Of a stretch of DNA of 64,000 bases, positions 55,789 to 64,000 are shown in pieces. The stretch covers positions 1 through 64,000 of the forward strand of contig MU405332.1 of the NCBI GenBank assembly GCA_022836615.1. The letters run 5' to 3'. The DNA is from Annulohypoxylon bovei var. microspora. Taxonomy: Eukaryota; Ascomycota; Sordariomycetes; Xylariales; Hypoxylaceae. Every line of letters starts with the position of its first letter. Within the stretch, counting starts at the first letter, position 1. Under the pieces are notes generated by a model. The model searched no databases, was not told the DNA's origin, and worked only from the letters and a program-made list of their open reading frames with translations. A program made the translations under genes and the position numbers.

Positions 55789-57408
55789 TTAATATCCGAT
55801 GTCTTGTTCCCTTTCCTTAATCGACAAGTCCACGGTTCTATGCCAATGCCTAAGGCGATCTCGCATAGATTGCTCATATTCGGGCATAGTCATGAGGGCC
55901 CTCGCGAAGGAACCAGAAGATACCCTATTAGCCAATGCAGCCGTCGCGTTATCTACTTGGTTCAAGATAGATGCAGTTTGGTGATCAAAGTAGAGTCCGC
56001 AATGGCGCATCTCTTCTAGGAGATACAGCAGTCCGGATAAGTCTCCACGACGAGTCCAATAAATTTCCAGGAGATCGTTATAGAACGGCGTTGACACGCC
56101 GAGGATATAAGACTCCAGTCCCAGCTCTTTAATCCGCGGTAGGAGTGAAAATGCGAGAGGTGAGGGCGCGTTGAAGGCGGTATCTAAACGGCGAAGCGCA
56201 AGGAGAAGGTACGCAGGGTATAGCGGTCCATAAACGTAGAGACTCAATTCTTGAGGCGGGGTGTCATTTTCGTTAGCGGTGTCGCCGGCTACGTCGTCTA
56301 CCTCTTCTACTTCATCCTCTACTTCATTCTCTGGGGCTTCAGCATCTGCGAGAGCGCCGTTAGGCTCTTCAGGGTTGTCCACCACCTTGTCGATTGCGAT
56401 ATTCTCCTTGTCGGCCTGTAGCTCATTCTCGGCCTGTAGCTCATTCTCGGCCTGTAGCTCATCCTCAGCTTGTAGCTCAATCTCGGCCTGTAGCTCATCC
56501 TCAGCTTGTAGCTCAATCTCAGCTTGTAGCTCATCCTCAGCTTGTAGCCCAATCTCGGCCTGTAGCTCGTTCTCGGCTTGTAGCTCATCCGATATTGCAT
56601 CTCCTGGTTCCGGTTTAGGTTCTCTCAGAGCTCTCCTATGAATACCGAGCCTGGCTGGCATTGTGAAGACCTCTTTCTCCAAAACGTCCCATAATTCGAA
56701 GTCGGTCTTCGCATCGGCAATCAAACCTTCGACGCGGACGCGCTCAGGGCGGCGCTTGGCCTCTAGCTCGATAGTACGGTTGATGGAATGAGCGGGTGTT
56801 TTCCAACCTTCGTCTACATTGGCGCTTCTTTGGTTTGTTTTAGCGAACATATTATCGTCCCCAGGGAAACCTGACGCGGTAGAGTCAATTGTGTCGATGG
56901 CCTTGCTAGCAGCAGCACGCAGTTCGCGTGGGAACCGCAGAAGTGCCTTCTGACGATCTCGAGCGGCGCCGGCGAGAAGGGCAGGAGAAGCGATAGTAGC
57001 GGGACGAGCTTGACCAGCGTCTTGGGCGGCTTGTTGCATGATGAGCATAGTAGAACGAGTAGTTGCATTCGACGGCGAGTCTTTGCGAAAGCTGGGCTGG
57101 AGACCGCGAGCTCTTATGTCGGCGAAGATGCGTTCGAATATCTGCCTCTCCGTCCGGGTGATAGTACTACGACGAGCTGGCTCCGTCTGCTCCGTCGGCT
57201 CCGTCGGTTCTGCCGAGATGTCCTCCTCCCCGACCTTGAATTCGAATGGGATGTCATCCTTTCCTCTTAGACGACATCGGCTCGTGGCATGTAGCGAACG
57301 GGCAAAGGTAATGGTATTTCGAGGGTTCGGGCGTAGGATGGTTCTTGTACAGTACAAGAAAGGTAGGAATGTCGAAGGCATACTCAAGAATTGGATACTT
57401 CCATACAA
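55789..57408 (-). CDS. Mtf2-like mitochondrial protein with ELQAE repeats
   Basis: 539 residues, single exon. The N-terminus is Arg-rich and amphipathic with few acids (TRTILRPNPRNTITFARSLH), fitting a mitochondrial presequence. The C-terminal domain (LSLYVYGPLYPAYLLLALRR, LLPRIKELGLESYILGVST, LLYLLEEMRHCGLYFDHQT) matches the fungal Mtf2-like domain, linked in yeast to mitochondrial RNA processing and translation. Between them lies an acidic low-complexity region made of ten six-residue repeats of the ELQAE(N/D/I) type, coded by an 18-bp minisatellite (56414-56593). Repeat number is likely variable among strains. Confidence 0.72.
   Translation of the reverse strand: MYGSIQFLSMPSTFLPFLYCTRTILRPNPRNTITFARSLHATSRCRLRGKDDIPFEFKVGEEDISAEPTEPTEQTEPARRSTITRTERQIFERIFADIRARGLQPSFRKDSPSNATTRSTMLIMQQAAQDAGQARPATIASPALLAGAARDRQKALLRFPRELRAAASKAIDTIDSTASGFPGDDNMFAKTNQRSANVDEGWKTPAHSINRTIELEAKRRPERVRVEGLIADAKTDFELWDVLEKEVFTMPARLGIHRRALREPKPEPGDAISDELQAENELQAEIGLQAEDELQAEIELQAEDELQAEIELQAEDELQAENELQAENELQADKENIAIDKVVDNPEEPNGALADAEAPENEVEDEVEEVDDVAGDTANENDTPPQELSLYVYGPLYPAYLLLALRRLDTAFNAPSPLAFSLLPRIKELGLESYILGVSTPFYNDLLEIYWTRRGDLSGLLYLLEEMRHCGLYFDHQTASILNQVDNATAALANRVSSGSFARALMTMPEYEQSMRDRLRHWHRTVDLSIKEREQDIGY
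56414..56593. repeat. 18-bp minisatellite, ten units, in coding sequence
   Basis: Ten head-to-tail 18-bp units of the type GCCTGTAGCTCATTCTCG, with variation at a few positions. The unit length is a multiple of three, so all six frames stay open and copy-number change keeps the protein frame. Confidence 0.9.
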
Positions 57409-57622
57409 ATGCTAGCGACGTGATGAAAAAGGTAGGTATATATATTCAGTCAACCTGAGAGGCATGAATGCTTTTTTTTAACCTCGAAATTTACTTGGGA
57501 AGAATCTTTTATCGATAAGCGAAGAGTACCCCACTGAAAAGTTCAAGGTTTAGGGCTGTATCAGCCTCAAGCTAAGCCTCAGGTCTAATAGTGATCTCGC
57601 TGCCAAATTTAGTGGTTAACCG
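57409..57622. other. Spacer, Mtf2-like gene upstream region
   Basis: Short upstream spacer before the MITE; no features recognised. Confidence 0.4.
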
Positions 57623-57897
57623 CTCCCGAAGTGCCAGTTGACAGCAGGTACATGGACCCACAAAAACACCAAAGGATGCATCCAATTAAATATCAAAGAA
57701 AAAAGATACATGCTCTCCCATACTAATCTTGCCCATGCCACATGTACCAGCACTTAACAGTATCAGGATTTCTACGCCGTGAAATAACCCTTTTTTGTTA
57801 GTGCAAAATAGTGGTGATTACTAAGCCCTTTTTAACCAATCAAAGTGGTTTTTATTTTGGACCTTCATGTACCTGCTGTCAACTGGCACTTCGGGAG
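57623..57897. mobile_element. MITE-like element, 275 bp, 32-bp perfect TIRs
   Basis: The ends 57623-57654 and 57866-57897 are perfect 32-bp inverted repeats starting CTCCCGAAGTGCCAGTTGAC. The interior (about 210 bp) is AT-rich and non-coding. No clear target-site duplication is seen directly outside the arms, so the superfamily is undetermined. Size and structure are those of a miniature inverted-repeat transposable element. Confidence 0.75.
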
Positions 57898-58117
57898 ATA
57901 GCTATCATAGTCCAGGACACTCAGCCTCTAGGACAAAGCCCTGGAGCTTCCACTCACAGTTCACCTTCGTACCTAGAAGGCTCTAAATACGTCTTTAAAT
58001 CAAGTTGACCGTCTCTGTCGTACTATACTTTTCTAACGCCGCGATCATCTCCATACGTGTATCGTCAACTTCTGAAACACCCACTCTAATGAATGTCTGA
58101 CGCGCCTTATCTTTGCG
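57898..58117. other. Spacer 3' of HET-N-like gene
   Basis: No features recognised. Confidence 0.4.
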
Positions 58118-58882
58118 TCATAGGATTAAAAAGTGAATGAAGCTATGATCTTCGTCGGAGCTTTTCCCGACTTCAAGCAGGTAGACTCTTCGTAGGGGGT
58201 TCCAGCTAGATAGGTAGGAACCATCATCCATATAAGTGCAGTCTAGGATTTTCAATCCCGAGCGCCAGTGGCCTAAGCTACTATCGTAGCCAGAATCTCG
58301 GCTGAGCCAACACGGAAGTAATCGACCACGTACTGTGAGGGAGCTGCTCCTGAGAACTCCAAGTGTAACATACCGAGATCCGGTAGGCACGCAGTCGTCG
58401 AGAACAACGTCCCCGTCGAGACTGCCTGGGTTGACACTGATGAGTCGTGTAGGAACAAACGAGCCGGAGCCCTGAGATTGGCAGCAACGCTGATGACCTT
58501 CGATCTGTTCTCGTGCCCAGAGGAACGAGGCTTCGGTTGAAGTGTCAGTATGTCCTGATCGGCGCTTAGGTATGTGGTAGGGAACATCAACTTCGCGGTA
58601 ATCTGTTGAAGTAAACAAAGTCAAAGCGCCATGTGGACGTAGGACAAAGGTCACAACTTCGGCATGTTCCTGCAAGAGATAAACGCCATAGTCCTCCGTC
58701 TTATGAATGCTTGAGGCTCGAACAATGAGGGCTAAGATCTGGCAGCGGATGCAATCCGAGCTAGAGATTTCACTGAAAATAAAATATTCGGATTGTTGAT
58801 CGGGCATGACCATCTCTAGATTGCCAGTCCAACGACAGATCTTACAAAAAGGACCTAGAGTAGAATTCCATTCATCGAGCAA
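58118..58882 (-). CDS. HET-protein N-terminal-like, 254 residues
   Basis: Single-exon frame resembling the N-terminal half of HET proteins: FCKICRWTGNLE, CIRCQILALIVRASS, then HQRCCQSQGSGSFVPTRLIS and GSRYVTL. In full HET proteins the last motif continues into the SxCWG block. Here it turns into an unrelated Ser/Leu-rich stretch ending at 58118. It could be a truncated or degenerated HET gene, or an intact short paralog with an unseen 3' intron. It lies beside the MITE. I do not assign a function. Confidence 0.5.
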   Translation of the reverse strand: MLDEWNSTLGPFCKICRWTGNLEMVMPDQQSEYFIFSEISSSDCIRCQILALIVRASSIHKTEDYGVYLLQEHAEVVTFVLRPHGALTLFTSTDYREVDVPYHIPKRRSGHTDTSTEASFLWAREQIEGHQRCCQSQGSGSFVPTRLISVNPGSLDGDVVLDDCVPTGSRYVTLGVLRSSSLTVRGRLLPCWLSRDSGYDSSLGHWRSGLKILDCTYMDDGSYLSSWNPLRRVYLLEVGKSSDEDHSFIHFLIL

Positions 58883-59732
58883 GATAATTTGAGGAACTAA
58901 CGAAGATTGCTGTTCCGTGTTATAAGTACCTAATTACCTAGATACCTAGGTAGTTATTAGGTTAATGCAGCTCTGTTATCAAGTATCTGTTATTTGAAAA
59001 TTAAAACGTACTATGTCGGGAGTGAGGAAGGGAATTTGAAAATTATGTGGTTGAGCTATGTCCAACAATTGTTGGCGCAAGAAGGTTACAATTGAACCTT
59101 TCAAGAACCTCTGATCTACCCACCTGGGCAGTTAGTTAGGTCCAAACCGGTAGATACCTAGTATGTACCTACTTGTTCTACTTAAAGTCGGTTCTGATTT
59201 ACATGATATGAAGAACTAGAATTATAAGTATGGAAGGCAGAAAGGGAGGTTGAAAGCTGGGTGTCAAGTGTACCCAAGAACCCTGATTATGTAACAAGAA
59301 CCCCGATTATGTAATCATTTGCACACCCCATTACGTAATACCTAGGTAGGGATACGCGATGGATGGCGCATGACTTCGCGTTAACGCGTCTTAAATTCTT
59401 AAGTGATTTTCGTCATCTATTACTCTGTCGCCATCACAATTAACATCTATATGACATGAGTGCAGCCTCAGCCTTCGTGTGTCACATTAAGTCATTCCCA
59501 TTAGGTGATTTTTACCGGTTGAGAGATACATTCAGAGCCTATTTCAACCCATAGTTCTACGACCAGTTGAAGTAAGAAAATAGTACTTCAAATCACATTT
59601 AACTTTCTTTCACCCTCCCTGCATAGAATTGTTCTTTGCAATTTTGGCTGTCAACATTGGTAGCATTAAGCGCTAGCTACCTAGCCTTTCTCAGTCTTGG
59701 TCGATAGGTTCATTGGGCCTAGATAAACCAAT
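58883..59732. other. Divergent intergenic region
   Basis: Promoter region shared by the HET-N-like and CMR1 genes. TACCTAGGTA occurs at 58943-58952 and 59339-59348. No gene. Confidence 0.45.
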
Positions 59733-61487
59733 ATGGCTCCCGAATTAAGCACATTCGAGGCACGAAGGAGAGCAAATGTGGTGAACAATGCCAAGCTGTT
59801 AAAGGACTCGGCCGAGGCCGCGGCCAAAATGCGTAAGGCCGCAGCTCCACCCCCGAGGTCAGCTGCTCCTAAGAAGAGGAAAGCCGCCGAACCGGCCCCT
59901 CGCACGCGGGTGATGCCCACCCGTCAAAGTGCAAGACTCGCCGGGGCAGGTTCGGATACGAATGGAGCTGGTCTCAAACTTGAGGATATCCCCGCCGAGC
60001 TGAAGCCGCCCGAGCCAAAGCGCATTCGCACAAGTGGCGATTTGCAACTCTCGAACCTTCAAGTCGAAGGACAAAGATGGTCGAGCACCGGAGCTCTCGC
60101 TTCATTTATTCAGGGCGCCCAGCCTGGGGTTCGGACCTTCACTGACGAGGATATCAAAGATACTTCCGATACCAAGTTAAAGGACTTAAGGAAGGAGATG
60201 GGTGACCTCAAGCTGTACGAGGGCTGGATACCGAATGGTAAGCTAGTAAACGGATTATAGCCGCAGCCGTTGTAAGATCGTAGCACTAACCACACGCAGA
60301 TATCAAGATTACCCCTGAACGTGTCTATGCTCTCACATTTCATCCTATACAGGATAAGCCAATCATACTGGCAGGTGACAAGAAGGGTACCTTAGGATTC
60401 TTCGACGCGTCACAGGAGACGCCGAGCCAGCCGGATGAGGACGACGAGGATGTCGATATTCCCTTGCCTCAAGTAGGCGCGTTTGAAGTGCACAGTAGGA
60501 CCATCACTTCCATAAAGATACCCATGTTCGACCCCAATTCGGTGCTTACCAGCTCCTACGACTCGTCAATACGTTGTCTAGATTTGCAATCCCAGGTCAG
60601 CAGCCAATTATGGCAACCTGACGACGACGGCGTAGATGTGGGCATTTCGTGCATCGACGTATCACCCGAAACCAAAGACATCATCATCTTCTCGACTTTA
60701 GATGGAAATCTTGGAAGGTTAGACAGACGCTCGAAAGACGAAACAGATATGTGGAGTTTGTCCGATAGCAAGATCGGCGGCTTCTCCCTCAACCCCCTGC
60801 TACCCCATCTCGTAGCCACGGCATCCCTCGATCGGACGCTCAAAGTATGGGATCTACGAATGATAAAGGGGAAGGGGGAACTTCGTCACCCTTCTTTGCT
60901 CGGTGAGCATCAATCACGATTATCAGTCTCGCATGCCTCGTGGAGTCGGGGCGGATACCTAGCAACGTCATCCTACGACGACACAGTTAAGGTATACGAT
61001 ATGTCAGATGCGATGAAGTGGAAGCCCGGTCAGGATCTTTCCGATAAGCAAATGAAACCGGCGCATTCAATTCCACACAACAACCAAACCGGTCGCTGGG
61101 TGACTATTCTCAAACCGCAATGGCAGATCAATCCGGCGGACGGCGTGGAGAAATTTGCCATCGCGAACATGAACCGGTTCGTGGACATTTACGATCACGA
61201 GGGGAAACAGCTCGGACAGTTGGATGGTGAAGGCATTACCGCCGTGCCCGCCGTTGCGGAGTTCCATCCTACGTTGAACTGGCTGGTACGTATATTCCAG
61301 GTTTTCTCGTTACTCCTTTCTTGCTTTTTAATCCTTAACTCGTTACTCTCTACTTAGAAGAGATAAGCTGGTGAAACGTGTCTCCGCCCAACAATGTCTT
61401 TAAAACCATTATATGAATGTTTGATACTGACTCTGTATTTTACAGGCTGGCGGAACAGGTAGTGGGAAGTTGTGTCTCTGGATGTAA
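59733..61487 (+). CDS. CMR1/WDR76-type WD40 DNA-damage-binding protein
   Basis: 510 residues from three exons (59733-60237, 60300-61285, 61446-61487), all phases consistent. The basic, Ala/Lys/Pro-rich N-terminus (KKRKAAEPAPRTR, PTRQSARLAG) is DNA-contact-like and nuclear. The start matches the family (FEARRRANVVNNAKLLKD). A seven-bladed WD40 propeller follows: RVYALTFHP, VLTSSYDSSIRCLDL, LVATASLDRTLKVWDLR, YLATSSYDDTVKVYD, ending GGTGSGKLCLWM. Yeast Cmr1 and human WDR76 act in DNA damage response and protein quality control in the nucleus. Confidence 0.9.
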
Positions 61488-61861
61488 GAACAGACGAATA
61501 CAATTTTATCAGGTAGCTAAAAAGCCAACACATTCGCAGAACTGCGGCTATCAAGGATAACTGGGTACAACGGAGTACATACAACACTTGCACATAGTTA
61601 CATTATGGGTTCTTACGACAGGAGTCTCGGCGTTGATACGACTAAGGTAAAAGGGTTGGGGCAATTGACTAGTCTAATATTATGCATATTTCAGCAATAA
61701 ACAATGAGCCTCGTCTTAAACTCGAGTGTCGACAGCGAACGCTTGCTTACCTACCATTATAAAAGTTCCTTGAGGCTATTCCAGATTAATTTACTCCCGA
61801 GGTGTAGGTACCTAGTGTACTTCACTACTAATCGATTACAACATACCTGTCATCCAAACCG
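61488..61861. other. Convergent intergenic region
   Basis: Between the CMR1 gene and the remains of a HET gene; nothing recognised. Confidence 0.4.
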
Positions 61862-63600
61862 TTATATAAGCTTGATTTCCTGTCGCTCCATGTTATCCCA
61901 AAACTTCCTCCCACCCAAATCTTTGTTTTCGGAATAGAAAACTCCAACTTTTTCAAACCCATCTTCGTCATCTGCCTTCATGACTAGAATCCCAAGCATT
62001 ATCTCCGGATCTTTTAAGTGTGGTCGGTTCTTCATGTTTACTCTGTCAAGGCCTGAGCTTGACAGCAACACCATCAAGAGGCGATCCACCGGTCCGTTGG
62101 GATACCAGGATGTATTTGCCCCACCGCAAAAGTCCCAATCGAGGTGTAAGTACGCTACCTAGGTAGGTATGTGTTCATTTTCTTCCGACCGAAGAGTGTA
62201 GTGGAAACTAAAGCCTAAGTATGTGTACTCGGAATTTAGCGCGTGTAAACGATTCGGTCTCCCGTCGCTATTCAGCGGAAGCTGAAATGTTTTAGCGTGA
62301 AGCAGTAGATGTCCGCCGTACACCTGCCCGTACGGGTTCATCTCATGTGTGATAATCTCCGCCTTCAGAAGCTCGAATTCTTTCGTAAACTAATGATCTG
62401 CCATCCCAACACCCCAGACCCAACGAACCACACACGGGCGGCACGCCTAACTCTACGAAGGTGCGATGTACTCGTCTTTTCGCCGTTTCAGGTATTTATG
62501 AGGGTCTTCCCACACGTTGGTAGTCCAAAGAAGTCCGCCCTAGATGTCCGAATCCCAAAGTCCCGCTAGGTACCTCTGCCCCGGATACGAATCCGAAAAA
62601 GTCCTCGCCAACGCAAATAGGGCCGGTAATTTATCCTGTCTATATGATAAACTTCTATGGCAGTAATCCGCAAGCGTGCCATACCACGGTCCAAAGGCCA
62701 GGAGTATGTCTGGTTTGTCTTCTTTTGGGGATAGTGAGAATGGTTTAGACTGGGATCCGTAGGTAGCTGAACCGAGTTCCATCCTCTGACTCCTGTAGCT
62801 TGCCGCAGCTCATGTAGAACATGATACCACATAAGAAGACTTTTCGCGGGGAGAGGAGAGCTTCCTGCATAGTCCATCCTCGCGAGCTCCAGGTAGCATC
62901 TCTAATTTCATCTTCTGCAGCCCTATCCGTGTAAGCGGTGGGCCTTCCGAGAAACTCATCATACTCTTTAAGGTTCCGCCTTGGTGATTTAAGCATACTC
63001 AGATACAAGATACCAGAAATCAAGCTATTGATCTTAGAACGGAAGTTAATCCGCAACGTTGTTTGAGTACTCCGTCTCCCTAAGAACCCACTCGAACAGG
63101 AATTGCCTCGAAGAACGCAGAGTGAGAGAAAACTTTTTGCGTAAATCTTGGACATCTCGAATGATTATCTTGTCCAGTCTTCTTTGTCGCCTTGAATAAT
63201 ACAGAGGGCGTCTACCTAGATATATCGGACCCCAATCTCTCGGCATAGTCGAACAGCATCTGCTATAGTGTTAGGCAACTTCTTTACCTCAATCTTTCCT
63301 AGATGATTATTGAGAGTATCCTTGGTTGTTTTTAGTTGCTTTTTTGCATCTTCCCCTGAGCCCCAACAGTAGCTCAGAGCAACGTATCTCTTGGATTCGT
63401 AATCCTTAGCCTCCGCCAAGGGTGTTGCTCAATGTGTCTTGAACAACACCAAAGAAAACACACGGGGTTCCATCATCGGCTACTCGAGCGCTGCCACCTT
63501 GCTTGAGATCATCAAATTCAAGGAGCTTGCAATAGCTACAAGGGCTTTCAAGAACAACATCTTCAAAGACTATTTTCTGCCTTTATTCTCGTATTGTTGT
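61862..63600 (-). pseudogene. HET-domain gene, RIP-damaged pseudogene
   Basis: Pieces of one HET protein remain in order on the minus strand: an N-terminal CSYCKLLEFDDL segment (about 63490-63600), YVALSYCWGSGEDAK (63360), VDALCIIQGDKEDWT, RDATWSSRGWTMQEALLS, the later LAFGPWYGTLADYCHRSL and LAGLWDSD blocks, and a C-terminal GFEKVGVFY. It is broken by at least four stops: 63216-63218 (a Trp codon turned TAG), 63165-63167 (CAA to TAA), and 62447-62449 and 62453-62455 (two Trp codons turned TAG). There are also frame changes near 63420 and 62760. Every stop is explained by a CpA-to-TpA change on one strand. It is probably a paralog hit by RIP after duplication. Confidence 0.8.
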
Positions 63601-64000
63601 CGTAAGAAATCCTACAAGACGTTGTGATTGTTACCTAGGCAGATGATCATCAGCCCAAGTCTAGGTTGAGAGCAACTACTACGTCTAAACCATGATAACA
63701 CATATAGTTAGCTATACCTACCTACATAGGTACTATGCATGACTGAACGAATCTCGGCTAATTACCCCTATCTACCTACCTATTTTACTACTGATTTATT
63801 CCTACGAGGTTGGTGGGCATCTTTTAACCTCTGCTGTTAGGCACCAAATCTTCAAGACAAGGTGTGGATCGTAGATCTAATATATATGTATACCTAGGTA
63901 TACATGGAACGTAACTGTTCCACATTATCTTACTCGTATAAAGCACTCACTGGCTGTTTGCGTTACATCGCCTATGAAGGCATACCCCATCTCCTTACTA
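63601..64000. other. Right-end intergenic sequence
   Basis: Contains TACCTAGGTA at 63891-63900 and CTACCTACC repeats at 63718-63782; no gene. Confidence 0.45.

Noticed and set aside
1..64000. CRISPR arrays, bacterial operons, rRNA genes, viral genes
   Set aside because: None seen; the tandem repeats present lack spacers, and the genes are intron-bearing fungal genes.

Overview
The window is nuclear DNA of a filamentous ascomycete (Pezizomycotina, most likely a Sordariomycete; the order cannot be fixed from sequence alone). The genes carry many short introns of about 45-100 bp with GTRNGT donors. Families typical of these fungi are present: HET-domain proteins, a Zn2Cys6 regulator, a 2EXR-domain protein, a DUF3292-like membrane protein, cutinase, a CYP505 P450-reductase fusion and rhamnogalacturonan acetylesterase. 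There are also AT-rich blocks and C-to-T nonsense changes of the kind left by repeat-induced point mutation (RIP).

Layout. 1-1430 is an AT-rich RIP-decayed block. 1.8-4.0 kb is a sedolisin protease gene with two nonsense codons. 4.3-5.4 kb is a TMEM19/DUF92 membrane protein. 5.86-6.81 kb is a small LTR element (TRIM type) directly 3' of a cutinase (6.9-7.9 kb). 8.7-12.4 kb is a CYP505-type self-sufficient P450. 13.1-14.2 kb is a transposon-like element with 47-bp perfect terminal inverted repeats. 14.3-16.7 kb is a Zn2Cys6 regulator and 17.5-19.2 kb an aldehyde dehydrogenase. 19.9-22.3 kb is a HET protein. 25.3-28.7 kb is an ankyrin protein. Then come an NmrA-like oxidoreductase, a 2-Cys peroxiredoxin, a dynamin-like GTPase, an S66 peptidase, a hypothetical protein, a cysteine-rich secreted protein, a DUF3292-like protein, and rhamnogalacturonan acetylesterase.

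47.1-48.7 kb is an SDR gene interrupted by a retroinsertion. 49.7-51.4 kb is an NCS1 permease, 52.0-53.3 kb a 2EXR protein, 53.7-55.4 kb an FAD flavoprotein and 55.8-57.4 kb an Mtf2-like mitochondrial protein with an in-gene minisatellite. After these come a 275-bp MITE, a HET-N-like protein, a CMR1 WD40 protein, and a RIP-damaged HET pseudogene at the right end.

The most striking feature is the 537-bp insertion at 47636-48172. It starts with what reads as an essentially complete U2 snRNA (branch-site-pairing GTAGTA, Sm site ATTTTTG, near-canonical stem-loop IV). It continues into about 320 bp of unrelated body and ends in an (AAC)n tail. A perfect 13-bp target-site duplication flanks it. It is either a U2-headed SINE or a U2/LINE template-switch chimera, and it splits the SDR reading frame.

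Functionally, cutinase, CYP505, a regulator and an aldehyde dehydrogenase lie within 12 kb. They could serve release and oxidation of plant-surface fatty acids, but this is inference from position only. Three HET loci are present: one intact, one N-terminal-type and one dead.
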